Below are positions 1-7,844 of a DNA stretch of 64,000 bases, piece after piece. The position numbers and the translations under genes are program-made. Each line of letters opens with the position of its first letter. The first letter of the stretch is position 1. The notes below the pieces were generated by a model. It had not been told where the DNA came from. It worked only from the letters and a program-made list of their open reading frames with translations, and did not search any database. This DNA is from Desulfopila sp. IMCC35006 (lineage in GTDB: Bacteria > Desulfobacterota > Desulfobulbia > Desulfobulbales > Desulfocapsaceae). The DNA lies in NCBI RefSeq assembly GCF_005116645.1, contig NZ_SWCM01000021.1, positions 1 through 64,000 on the forward strand, in the 5' to 3' direction.

Positions 1-110
1 GGAAGAAAAAGGAGGGGAAGAAGATTGGTTTATTTTAATTTTTAGGAAGAAAATCAAGAAAAGGAAAAAGAGAGATTATACATTTTCAAACCGCTGAAGA
101 AAATACACTT

Positions 111-1124
111 TCAGATCGCCGCTGACAAGTCACGGCTAGCACTGGTAAGTCTTGAGGTAATTTGATTGTAGTTGTTAAAAAACTCACTCCAATATTTTGA
201 TTTTAGCCCTATAATTTTCTGCTCCAGACCCTTCTGAAGTCCTGAGATGCTTACCCCTAGCTCTTTAAGAATTGCATAATCAAGCTTTCCTACAGCTTGA
301 TAATTTTTAATAAGATGCTGCATTTCATTGTTGTACAGCTCAACAAGAACTTGGATCAAATTTCTACCATTTACAACTTCTTGTTTGATCGTTTCTGATA
401 GCTTTTGCTTCGACGATTCTTTTGCAAAACTACTGTTATCCGATTGGTCAGCATTAAAAGCAAAATGTTCGTCAAACCAGACTGAAAACGGGTCCACCTT
501 TGGTTCTTTATTATGTCTATACTCGCCACGGCCATTGGATAAATCTATAGCCAAGACGTTAACAACAGCCCTTGCCTGTCTTTCAGCATGTGAGAAATCA
601 AACGTTCCGAGAATTTCAGCTGCTGCGTCTCTAGCATCAAGAGCCTCTTGAATTGGGATGGAATCAACCCACCTTGTAGGGATTATAAGATAAACAACAG
701 TGCAATTTGCTTCTCTAATCACTTTAGAGGACCATTCTTGATATTCCGAGTACGGAGGATTAGAGAATAAGACTTCGACCCGTTTATCTATGATTGTGTT
801 TTGGTGAAAGTCAGTGCCAACAATGTAAATATCGTCCGACATTGCTTTTATTAGTCTATCGCTTTTTTCAATGGCGTACATATCCCCACCATTCGCAATA
901 CTTTCAAGGGATCTTCCATCACCCGCACCACAATCTAAAACCGATACTCGGGGCTGCTTATCGCTGAAGCGATCTGAAAAACGATGGTTTACATGGGCAT
1001 TTATGCAAGAAAGCATTTCCTCAGTAGTGGGATACCACTCAAAATCCTGGTTATTTTGCTTTAAGAATCCGAGCAATGGTAATTTACTGTCAAAAATGGA
1101 ATCTTGGACGGTGGATGAATTCAT
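111..1124 (-). CDS. DUF4942-type adenine-specific DNA methyltransferase
   Basis: This 337-residue protein is predicted to methylate DNA on an exocyclic amine. Residues about 60-75 carry a SAM-binding motif I (VLDCGAGDGRS), and about residue 121 carries the catalytic NPPY of amino-methyltransferases. The C-terminal half is helical and ends with a YWxxFF..ITSRLTS stretch typical of DUF4942 proteins. No restriction enzyme adjoins it, so it is likely an orphan anti-restriction methylase. Its ATG lies directly behind repeat copy R-A, with a GGAGAT-type ribosome site inside the repeat. The same leader precedes ardC, so the two are probably expressed together. The last residues after LTSASRD are atypical, so the C-terminus may be clipped; I cannot decide this from one copy. 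Confidence 0.8.
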   Translation of the reverse strand: MNSSTVQDSIFDSKLPLLGFLKQNNQDFEWYPTTEEMLSCINAHVNHRFSDRFSDKQPRVSVLDCGAGDGRSLESIANGGDMYAIEKSDRLIKAMSDDIYIVGTDFHQNTIIDKRVEVLFSNPPYSEYQEWSSKVIREANCTVVYLIIPTRWVDSIPIQEALDARDAAAEILGTFDFSHAERQARAVVNVLAIDLSNGRGEYRHNKEPKVDPFSVWFDEHFAFNADQSDNSSFAKESSKQKLSETIKQEVVNGRNLIQVLVELYNNEMQHLIKNYQAVGKLDYAILKELGVSISGLQKGLEQKIIGLKSKYWSEFFNNYNQITSRLTSASRDLSAAI

Positions 1125-1125
1125 G

Positions 1126-1578
1126 TTTAAAATCTCCTTAGTAGGTTTTTTGTTTTGCTCTGGCAGCTTTGGTGAGTTTCAGAGCATCTAAAAGACATGA
1201 CTACTTATAACATATTAATACATATAAAGCTATATTAATACGTATCAAAAGAGAAGTATTTTACAAAAGATCGCCTCGGCTGGAACCTCACAAAAAAAAC
1301 CGCAAGTATCAGTTTTGTTTATGTTATTTTTTCCATCATCAGCCGCTTTTAACCACAAACCAAGTAGGCTTAAGCTCTGAAGGGGGGCTCTGCGCGAGAG
1401 CGAGAGTCCTTTACCGCACGGATACGCTTTTTGTATCCGCACAAGCGGCCCCTGGTTTAATTACATGGGAAAAGCGTATCAATTAATCCCGGTCCTGCAG
1501 TTATCCTGTTTCGTGAGCTATAAACGACCGGAGGGAGAGCATCGCGCACCACATATAAAATGTCAGGCAATACAAGGA
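1126..1578 (-). repeat. R-A: first copy of the long leader repeat (gene-proximal part)
   Basis: This 453-bp segment is almost identical to 3424-3876, with one clear substitution (tctgaagg against tctaaagg). A more diverged copy lies near 44763-45190. In each full copy the left end abuts the start codon of a minus-strand gene and supplies its ribosome-binding site. It contains two ATTAATA motifs about 20 bp apart (1212-1240), a small GCTCT...AGAGC hairpin near 1387-1402, and a CGGATAC...GTATCCG hairpin near 1420-1440. Short open frames inside it are not conserved in the third copy, so it is read as regulatory DNA. Confidence 0.85.
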
Positions 1579-1693
1579 GGATTTGCTGCCATTAGATCAC
1601 GTACAAACAATTCATTGAGCGTTAGCCTGGGTAGAAAGAGGTGGATATTGCCCATAGTGACTTTCCTTCTTTAGCTTCGTTGACGTCCTGTTC

Positions 1694-2130
1694 TCACTTG
1701 ATGTGAGCCGAGTTATCTCGTTATTGCGAGCCGCTACATATAAGTATAGAGAAACACCGAAAAACTATTTTAAATATAGATTATCATATTGAAAACACAA
1801 TGCTTTTCTTATGTAATAATCACCATTAAAAACGTTCGTTTTTAGTTCAGTTTATCGCCAAAGAAATACTCTGCATTTTCGATCTGTTTTTCTATACAAA
1901 AACTCTGAATTATGGGTTTTCTTTATCTTTGTTGAGAATAGACCCAATACAGTTATAAATCCCTGCGGATAGAATCAGATAAAGTGAGATCGACCGGCGG
2001 ATAAAATCACATAATGTGAGCAGACCTGCGGATACGGTCAAATAATGTGGGAACGGTTTGATTTATAGAGTCACTTAATGTGAGACGGAAAAACCAGATA
2101 AGTGCGAGAACTGGGATTTATGAGTGCGAG
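1694..2130. repeat. Array of TCACATAATGTGA-like motifs (iterons or operators)
   Basis: Copies of a 14-bp imperfect palindrome sit at 1694-1707 (TCACTTGATGTGAG), 1975-1988, 2007-2020 (TCACATAATGTGAG), 2038-2051 and 2071-2084 (TCACTTAATGTGAG). Shorter GTGCGAG variants end at about 2108 and 2130. The four central copies are 32, 31 and 33 bp apart, about three helical turns. Three of them are preceded by the same GCGGATA word. Regular phasing suggests cooperative protein binding, as at an iteron origin, a centromere or an array of operators. No initiator gene lies beside it. Multiple ends of a lost IS21-like element are an alternative. Confidence 0.55.
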
Positions 2131-2204
2131 CAGCTACAACTATCGGGTCCAATAGAGGCAATCCCCGCAATAATTGACGCTGTAGCGTCACCGCTGGCCG
2201 CATA

Positions 2205-2223
2205 GACCACCGAAAAGGTGGTC
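2205..2223. other. Small perfect hairpin
   Basis: GACCACC and GGTGGTC form a 7-bp stem closed by GAAAA. A second 6-bp hairpin (TGACGC TGTA GCGTCA) lies just upstream at 2174-2189. Neither is followed by a T run, so a terminator is unlikely. The rest of 1579-2347 holds only the motif array and no credible gene. Confidence 0.4.
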
Positions 2224-2347
2224 AGTTTGTGAAAATACCAAGTCATATTGTCTCGCGAATTCTGATTTCAGAAAGTAACCAATGAGAATGAGGCTATTTT
2301 TTAACTGAGCCGCAGGCCACTTTTACCGGCTGGAAGCCTGAATTTTC

Positions 2348-2400
2348 AACGATCAAACCCGGCACTCTCACCAGTGCCGGGTTTGATCGTTCCTTCTTTT
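2348..2400 (+). terminator. Strong 19-bp stem-loop with T-rich tail
   Basis: AACGATCAAACCCGGCACT pairs perfectly with AGTGCCGGGTTTGATCGTT across a 6-nt loop. It is followed on the plus strand by CCTTCTTTT. This has the form of a rho-independent terminator reading rightward. A perfect 19-bp arm is long for a plain terminator and could also be a protein-binding palindrome. Confidence 0.6.
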
Positions 2401-2493
2401 GCTGCTGCAAGCGCAGTTTGCTTGCCACTCTAAAAGCGTTTGTCGCTCCACCGGGGCGAACAGATGCCTTCATTTTTAAAACCCAATATATTT

Positions 2494-2538
2494 AAATCTA
2501 ATGAGGGTTAAGTTGTCCGCCTAACCCTCATTAGATTT
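2494..2538 (-). terminator. Terminator hairpin downstream of ardC
   Basis: AAATCTAATGAGGGTTA and TAACCCTCATTAGATTT form a 17-bp perfect stem with an 11-nt loop. It begins 9 bp past the ardC stop codon. T-rich DNA flanks both sides, so it may terminate in both directions. Confidence 0.75.
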
Positions 2539-2546
2539 TTTGGTTT

Positions 2547-3422
2547 TTAATCTTGGTCGTTAAATTTCACGTTGAGAATGTAATCGGCGGCTTTTTGTGC
2601 TGCGGCTGCTGCACAAACTATCATCTTGGCACTCTCTTTGAACTTTTTTGACCAACCTTGTAGATAGGCTGCGGAATTTTCAACGGTGGCCGGAAGTATG
2701 CCAGCTTCGCCACACAAAAAAGCGGCTGTCATTTCTGCGGTAAGTTCCTCTTTGCTGTAATTGTCGGAACCAAATTTAATATCTTTCATTCCTTCGGGCC
2801 TGTTCACTCTGCTTTCGTGTCCGGTGCTGTGGCCTAGCTCATGAAAAAGCACTGAATAAAATTTTTCTGATTCATCAAAATCAGTGAAAAAAGGCATTTG
2901 TACCTTATCAAGCTGTGGGTAATAACAGGCTTTTCCACTTGCGGATTCCTCAATTTTAGGGGCGTTTTGCATTTCAGTAACAATTTTCTCGGCGGCGGCT
3001 ATGGGTTCAAGCTCTACGACTTCCGGCTCAACAGGGGCCTCTATACCGTCAACCTGATCAAGATTAAAAATTGTATAGTATCGCAACATAAAGATTTTTT
3101 TCTTTTCAGTTTTTCCGGTTGCGGGGTTTTCCTCATTAATCAATAAAGGTTTCCAGAAAACAACCTGGGTGCCCTTTTCGCCCTTGCGTACCTTGCCGCC
3201 CTTGTCGGCAGCTTGCTTATAAGTCAACCACCAAGGAGTTGAAAAAGAGGTGCAAGAAAGTAAAAATACATTTATACCTCGGTACTGTTTTCCACTTATC
3301 AGATTTCTATTTGCCCCTCTCGCGTTCCATGGCTTTTGCCAAGGGATGCAGCCACTTTCCATGAGTTCGAGCACTTGATTTGTGATCATTTCGTAAACAT
3401 CAATTTTCTTTGAAGTTCCCAT
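2547..3422 (-). CDS. ardC: ArdC-like anti-restriction protein
   Basis: This 291-residue protein matches the ArdC layout. The N-terminal single-strand DNA-binding domain spans residues about 1-130 (IPWQKPW, YRGINVFLL, FWKP). A zincin metallopeptidase-like domain follows, with HELGHSTGH at about residues 194-202 and a downstream ELTAEM. ArdC proteins coat or protect incoming single-stranded plasmid DNA from type I restriction during conjugation. The gene starts at the ATG adjoining repeat R-B, which carries a GAGGAGA ribosome site. A strong hairpin follows the stop. The shared leader links it to the methylase at 111-1124 and the coiled-coil gene at 43799-44632. The zinc-binding HExxH is intact; whether it cleaves peptides is unknown. 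Confidence 0.9.
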   Translation of the reverse strand: MGTSKKIDVYEMITNQVLELMESGCIPWQKPWNARGANRNLISGKQYRGINVFLLSCTSFSTPWWLTYKQAADKGGKVRKGEKGTQVVFWKPLLINEENPATGKTEKKKIFMLRYYTIFNLDQVDGIEAPVEPEVVELEPIAAAEKIVTEMQNAPKIEESASGKACYYPQLDKVQMPFFTDFDESEKFYSVLFHELGHSTGHESRVNRPEGMKDIKFGSDNYSKEELTAEMTAAFLCGEAGILPATVENSAAYLQGWSKKFKESAKMIVCAAAAAQKAADYILNVKFNDQD

Positions 3423-3423
3423 T

Positions 3424-4186
3424 TTTAAAATCTCCTCAGTAGGTTTTTTGTTTTGCTCTGGCAGCTTTGGTGAGTTTCAGAGCATCTAAAAGACATGACT
3501 ACTTATAACATATTAATACATATAAAGCTATATTAATACGTATCAAAAGAGAAGTATTTTACAAAAGATCGCCTCGGCTGGAACCTCACAAAAAAAACCG
3601 CAAGTATCAGTTTTGTTTATGTTATTTTTTCCATCATCAGCCGCTTTTAACCACAAACCAAGTAGGCTTAAGCTCTAAAGGGGGGCTCTGCGCGAGAGCG
3701 AGAGTCCTTTACCGCACGGATACGCTTTTTGTATCCGCACAAGCGGCCCCTGGTTTAATTACATGGGAAAAGCGTATCAATTAATCCCGGTCCTGCAGTT
3801 ATCCTGTTTCGTGAGCTATAAACGACCGGAGGGAGAGCATCGCGCACCACATATAAAATGTCAGGCAATACAAGGAAGATCCTGCATGGGGTATGCACCT
3901 ACCGGAACTGTTGTGCGGTTCCGGTTGGTAAATTCCACAATGCAATTTAGAAAGATAAAAACGGGCAGTAGGAAAAGAAGAGATTGAACCTCAAGAGGTA
4001 ATTCGCAGCTCTAAGGCTGGAGGATCGCGCCGGCCAGCACACCCTTTATAATTTGTTGGCGGTGGTTGCAGCGCAGCGGAAAACGCCGGGAACAATATTA
4101 GAAAGGAGGGTGGTGGTTGGGGAAGCCGGAAGCCGATCTATCCCCAAAATAATCAATCTTAAGCTGTTGCTGTTGCTGTTTTTAAA
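3424..4186 (-). repeat. R-B: full-length copy of the leader repeat
   Basis: This is the longest intact copy near the left end. It starts at the ardC ribosome site, matches R-A to about 3876, and then continues with sequence shared only with R-C (gggtatgcacc..., ...attagaaaggagggtggtgg, ...aagctgttgctgtt). It ends in a CTGTTG tract of two full units and a degenerate third. R-A lacks the distal 300 bp, so R-A is truncated there or R-B and R-C are extended. No gene is credible between 3423 and 4476. Confidence 0.85.
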
Positions 4187-4190
4187 TGGT

Positions 4191-4240
4191 GGTATCAAAA
4201 CGGCTCACCTGGGCGACATCGAGGGACCGGATTTGATACC
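4191..4240. repeat. E1: GGTATCAAAA hairpin element
   Basis: GGTATCAAAA (4191-4200) and TTTGATACC (4232-4240) form inverted arms around about 31 bp that includes CACCTGG. Related elements lie at 21122-21171, 47654-47703 and, partly, 61360-61390. This copy is the most diverged inside the loop. It sits immediately past the distal end of R-B. Confidence 0.6.
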
Positions 4241-4476
4241 AAATTTCATTGAACCGTGGCGGGTGCCGGTCTGATCGCTAGCAGATGATTTGTAAAGCTG
4301 GCATCACCGCCATTCCAAAAAAAACGACTAATTTTTACAAATTTATAGTAAGAAAAAGACAATTAAAAGAAATATCAACGGAAAATACCCAACATATTTA
4401 CTAGTTATTTTTAAAACGGACGTCCTACGATGTGAAACCGCAGTTATGTTTCATTGGGCCTAAAGGGGGTTCAATT

Positions 4477-4668
4477 ATGTGGATTGAATGGAAAAATAAG
4501 AAACCGGAACCCGGTACACATATTTACGTGAAAGACTACGGAACGGACGAATGGGATGTTGGTTTCGCAATGGGAGACAGAGAAAATATAGAGGTCGCCA
4601 TTGCAAACGACCCCACAACTAGCAGGTTTATTTTTGATTTATGGCAATCATTACCTGACCCGAAGTAG
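4477..4668 (+). CDS. Small hypothetical protein, DUF551-like pattern
   Basis: This 63-residue protein starts at the ATG preceded by GGGGG at a suitable distance; an in-frame ATG 45 bp upstream lacks a ribosome site. The sequence begins WIEWKNKKPEPG and ends LWQSLPDPK. That W...P.PG...LP.P pattern recalls the small DUF551 proteins found on phages and plasmids. There is no signal peptide or membrane segment. It stands alone between repeat E1 and a minus-strand operon. The family assignment is weak. Confidence 0.5.
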   Translation: MWIEWKNKKPEPGTHIYVKDYGTDEWDVGFAMGDRENIEVAIANDPTTSRFIFDLWQSLPDPK

Positions 4669-4741
4669 TCTACTTTTTTAAAAGAATTTAACAAACAATC
4701 AAACCACGCCAGCTCGAATAGTGACGCTTTTGACATCTAAT

Positions 4742-5041
4742 TTACAGATAAAGCGACACCAAATCTTGGGGTGCAATTGTCATCAAAATGCTATCATATA
4801 ACCAACCAACAACAAAGCTAACTAAACTGGCTGTAGCAAACCCCCAGGCCATTTGTGGTTTCTCCGGGAAGGCATAAAACGAAAAAAGGCAAACAAAAAG
4901 CGTTAAAAAAGAAACAACACCAGACAAGGACAAAACAATTCCACGCAACCAAAACATCAAAAAAAACAAAACAGTACGAGCAGCAAGAATAGCCCCGGCG
5001 AGAACGCTTAACAAGATATTGTTAGAAGTTTTTGGACTCAT
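4742..5041 (-). CDS. Small integral membrane protein downstream of the transfer regulator
   Basis: This 99-residue hydrophobic protein has three to four predicted membrane segments (residues about 8-30, 34-58 and 64-88). It lies 23 bp downstream of the HTH-PAS regulator on the same strand and probably shares its transcript. No family is recognised. A role in sensing, or in regulating the adjacent transfer operon, is possible only by position. Confidence 0.6.
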   Translation of the reverse strand: MSPKTSNNILLSVLAGAILAARTVLFFLMFWLRGIVLSLSGVVSFLTLFVCLFSFYAFPEKPQMAWGFATASLVSFVVGWLYDSILMTIAPQDLVSLYL

Positions 5042-5064
5042 AATTCCCCCACAGTCTGCCCTAA

Positions 5065-5844
5065 TTATTTGGTTGCAGGTCCTTTTACTAGAGAATTTAT
5101 AAGTAAAGAACCTAAAAACACGCCCTCTTTGTAAATCGGCACAATTTTAAATTTAAATATGCTACCGTTAACAACCTCCACATTCACGAACACAGGCTTT
5201 CTCTTTTTAGATGCTTCAAAAACGACATTAAGGACTTCATCAAAATTCAAGATCTTGTTTCGTAGATTCAATATTATTGAATCTACAGAAGGATTGGACT
5301 CAATATCAATATCACTAAGAAAACCCCAACGATTACTTGAATATATTATCTCTCTTTTCGCGTTGTAAAAAGTTACTCCCTCGTCCAGCTCAGAAAAAAT
5401 CAATTTATATAGCTCCATTTGCTCTGAAAGCAACGCACAGGTTTTTTCATTTTCTTGAGCAATTCTAATAGCTTTATTGTTTTCAATTAGAGTGGCAGCA
5501 ACACGTTTCAGGCAATTTATTAGATCTTCCGTTTTTAACAAATCGACATCAAGAGAAATCTGTTTGTCTTTGAATCCGTTGCTGGAACCCTGGCCAGGCA
5601 GTAGTTGGTTTTCAAAAATTTCCTTGCCTGTTTCAATCATTGCTCCGTAAGAGATATTAAAATAATCCGCGATCCTCTTTTGTATCTCAATGGGACAGCT
5701 TTTTGCGTTCCCTTTAAACAATTTGTTTATGTAAGCAGCTGATTTTACGACCTTCGGTGACATTGCTATGTCAACTTGCTTCTCTCCATCTATTAAAATT
5801 TTCTTTCGGAAGAATGCTAGAAAATAATCAAAGTTTGTAGGCAT
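5065..5844 (-). CDS. HTH-PAS transcriptional regulator, likely of transfer genes
   Basis: This 259-residue cytoplasmic protein has a Cro/CI-type helix-turn-helix at residues about 20-75 (SPKVVKSAAYINKLFKGN...). A short coiled-coil linker follows at about 115-145, then a PAS-like sensory domain at about 145-250 (LDEGVTFYNAKREIIYSSN). It is transcribed away from the virB operon across a 275-bp AT-rich gap that holds a good promoter and inverted repeats. That layout is typical of an autoregulated divergent regulator. The PAS domain suggests control by a small ligand or redox state; the ligand cannot be told from sequence. Confidence 0.75.
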   Translation of the reverse strand: MPTNFDYFLAFFRKKILIDGEKQVDIAMSPKVVKSAAYINKLFKGNAKSCPIEIQKRIADYFNISYGAMIETGKEIFENQLLPGQGSSNGFKDKQISLDVDLLKTEDLINCLKRVAATLIENNKAIRIAQENEKTCALLSEQMELYKLIFSELDEGVTFYNAKREIIYSSNRWGFLSDIDIESNPSVDSIILNLRNKILNFDEVLNVVFEASKKRKPVFVNVEVVNGSIFKFKIVPIYKEGVFLGSLLINSLVKGPATK

Positions 5845-5988
5845 TTTTATCGTTTTAGAGATTAAGAAAATAGATCAGAAAAATAAATGAACCATGTAAA
5901 AATCCACTAAAAACAATAAAAACACAACAATAAAAGCAAAACCTCCTCAAAAACAAAAAAAAGCAGCCACCCACCGTTCAGAGAATAC

Positions 5989-6018
5989 TTGACACCATAC
6001 CTTTTCTTGAAGTATAGA
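5989..6018 (+). promoter_or_regulatory. Sigma70-type promoter of the virB operon
   Basis: TTGACA (5989-5994) and TATAGA (6013-6018) are separated by 18 bp. They lie about 100 bp upstream of the virB1 start and point rightward into the transfer operon. The consensus -35 box makes this the best promoter candidate in the region. Confidence 0.7.
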
Positions 6019-6020
6019 TA

Positions 6021-6071
6021 AATCAAGCGTTGATTAAAGTTTATAAAAGTGTATTATATACTATTATAAAC
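6021..6071. promoter_or_regulatory. Two inverted repeats, candidate operators of the transfer operon
   Basis: AATCAA GCG TTGATT lies at 6021-6035, directly after the -10 box. GTTTATAA (6040-6047) and TTATAAAC (6064-6071) bracket a near-palindromic AGTGTATTATATACT. Both fall between promoter and virB1, where a repressor could block transcription. The divergent HTH-PAS protein is the obvious candidate binder, by position only. Confidence 0.5.
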
Positions 6072-6119
6072 TTAACGCAACACACGAGAAGCATTTATCT
6101 AGTGAGGATCTTAGAACTT

Positions 6120-6752
6120 ATGATGGCTTCCTTGATAACAACCCTGGCTTTAAGTTGTGCGCCAGCAATTGACGCACCAACCCTCTCAGCAATAGTCAAA
6201 ACAGAATCGAACTACAACCACCTGGCTATTGGCATTAATGGCAACAAAAAGTTAGCACGCCAGCCACAAAATGAGGCTGAAGCAATCTCAACAGCCCGAT
6301 GGTTGATCGGTCACAATTACAGTGTCGATATGGGCCTAGGCCAGATCAACTCAGCAAACTTGGAAACCGTTGGTCTTACTGTTGATGAAATTTTTGACCC
6401 TTGCAACAACATTGCCGCCGCCGCAAAAATCTTCAATTCAAACTATGTGTTAGCCAAAAGAAACACCAGCGACAACCGAAGGGCATTTCTTCAGGCAATT
6501 TCAGCATACAACACCGGATCTTTCACGAAGGGCTTTGAAAACGGATATGTTCAAAAAATAATTAGCGCTATTCCGCCAATCCCACTCAAAGAAAAAAGCT
6601 TACACAACAAAAATGAAATATTGCAAACAGTCCAAATAACAGAAGAAAGAAATTATGAGAAAAACGAATTGAGTGTTTACGAAGACCAGGAAATCGATGG
6701 CAAAGAAACAAATGTATACAGCGATTCTGACAGTAAATCTACAGTATACTAG
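6120..6752 (+). CDS. virB1: VirB1-like lytic transglycosylase
   Basis: The chosen start gives 210 residues; upstream in-frame starts are TTG or GTG without a better ribosome site. A hydrophobic export segment lies at the N-terminus. The goose-lysozyme/SLT fold follows, with the catalytic glutamate in VKTESNYN, then GLGQIN and the SAYNTGS motif. VirB1 enzymes cut peptidoglycan so that the secretion channel can cross the cell wall. It is the first gene of the operon. The C-terminal 60 residues are acidic, low in complexity and not conserved in the family. Confidence 0.85.
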   Translation: MMASLITTLALSCAPAIDAPTLSAIVKTESNYNHLAIGINGNKKLARQPQNEAEAISTARWLIGHNYSVDMGLGQINSANLETVGLTVDEIFDPCNNIAAAAKIFNSNYVLAKRNTSDNRRAFLQAISAYNTGSFTKGFENGYVQKIISAIPPIPLKEKSLHNKNEILQTVQITEERNYEKNELSVYEDQEIDGKETNVYSDSDSKSTVY

Positions 6753-6905
6753 GCTGTTAACCATCTTTTAGATGATTCTGAAATAGCAGCACCGCAAGCG
6801 ACAAAAAATCCAGCAAATGAATAATGTGTCTCATTCGGTATTTTTTGTTAAATAAGACAAATACAACAAAAGGATTCTATAGAAAATTCAAAAAACGAGA
6901 CACGA

Positions 6906-7232
6906 ATGAACACTGTGAAAGAGAAGGAATTATTCGAATATTTACAAAATCGAGTAGTAACGGCGATAAAAATAATAAGGAACAAGAAGGGCAGCTACAA
7001 TATCTTATTAAACTTGACGTGGAAGGGAAAAGAGGGCGATGTGAGGTTAGTCACATCCCGAGGCAAATGGCGCTCCTGGGTAAGCCTGGACAGGTTAATC
7101 CGGTATTTAATGAGAAAGACAGACACAATGCCCCCATTATACATTGGAATACCAAGCTTCAAAGAACAAGAAGATAAAAATAAACCAAAAAGCATTCAAG
7201 GAGAGGGAGATGTTGAAAAAACAAAAATATAG
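6906..7232 (+). CDS. Small conserved hypothetical protein inside the virB operon
   Basis: This 108-residue soluble protein overlaps the virB2 start by 23 bp. It has a pattern of basic and hydrophobic residues (YNILLNLTWKGKEGDVRLVTSRGKWRSWVSLDRL) that recalls small regulator- or partition-associated proteins of conjugative plasmids with an RG+xRxWxSLD motif. The family is not certain. A competing frame at 6824-7177 has no ribosome site. Its place between virB1 and virB2 suggests a regulatory or accessory transfer role. Confidence 0.55.
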   Translation: MNTVKEKELFEYLQNRVVTAIKIIRNKKGSYNILLNLTWKGKEGDVRLVTSRGKWRSWVSLDRLIRYLMRKTDTMPPLYIGIPSFKEQEDKNKPKSIQGEGDVEKTKI

Positions 7233-7512
7233 CTACTCGTTCGTATTCTCGGTCGCATTGTTAGGCTTAATGCTGGTAATGCCTATGTCGGCTTTTGCCG
7301 GGTCACCCTGGGACACCGCAGCGACCCAAATTCTAGCTATTTTCACAGGCGGCCTTACAAGAACCCTGGCTATTATAGCGGTTATCGCTTGTGGAATTGC
7401 TGCCATAGCAGGAAAATTATCGTGGGATTGGGCTATTAAAATCATTGTGGGTATCGTGCTGATTTTCGGCGCAACCTCTATAGTTGACTACATAATCGCG
7501 GGAGCCGCATGA
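7210..7512 (+). CDS. virB2: VirB2/TrbC major pilin
   Basis: The 100-residue reading starts at the ATG right after GGAGAGGGAG; a longer frame from 7144 lacks a ribosome site. A signal peptide ends near SAFAG, followed by two membrane helices (about 42-62 and 68-92) joined by a short basic loop. This is the prepilin layout of VirB2/TrbC. The processed subunit polymerises into the conjugative pilus. Its stop overlaps the virB3 start by 4 bp, showing translational coupling. Confidence 0.9.
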   Translation: MLKKQKYSYSFVFSVALLGLMLVMPMSAFAGSPWDTAATQILAIFTGGLTRTLAIIAVIACGIAAIAGKLSWDWAIKIIVGIVLIFGATSIVDYIIAGAA

Positions 7513-7829
7513 TTAATGATCCTCAGCATATACATACTGATGATTTGTTCGTTGGCTTAACCAGACCAGCTACAATGTGGGGAATTCCTTATTTTGCTTT
7601 TGTTATCGAATTCATGGTGACGACTTTAATATTCCTTGCAATTGGCAACCCTCTTTATCTTTTGTTAGCCGCGCCGGTCCACGCTATTTTATACCTGATT
7701 AGTGCTAATGATCCGGAAATATTTAATTCGATTTATATATGGTTGCAAACTTCGGCGCGATGCCGAAACACTCGTTTTTGGAGAGCGGCGAGCTTTTCAC
7801 CGCTCTCCAAAAAAAAATGGCTGGATTGA
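7509..7829 (+). CDS. virB3: VirB3 inner-membrane channel component
   Basis: This 106-residue protein has the VirB3 signature: a short N-terminal arm with LFVGLTRPATMWGIP, two adjacent membrane helices (about 25-65) and a basic tail. VirB3 works with VirB4 at the inner-membrane base of the channel. It overlaps virB2 by 4 bp and lies 15 bp before virB4. Confidence 0.9.
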   Translation: MINDPQHIHTDDLFVGLTRPATMWGIPYFAFVIEFMVTTLIFLAIGNPLYLLLAAPVHAILYLISANDPEIFNSIYIWLQTSARCRNTRFWRAASFSPLSKKKWLD

Positions 7830-7844
7830 CCAAAGGAAACAACA

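Noticed and set aside
1975-2130. CRISPR array
   Set aside because: Repeats are only 14 bp, vary in sequence and are separated by short non-unique spacers; no cas genes are present. Iterons or operators fit better.
1465-3987. Short open frames starting MGKAYQLIPVL in R-A and R-B
   Set aside because: They agree only because the DNA repeats agree. In R-C the frame and start are lost while the hairpins persist, so R is read as non-coding.
6824-7177. 117-codon frame between virB1 and virB2
   Set aside because: It overlaps the better-supported frame 6906-7232, lacks a ribosome site and has no clear start.
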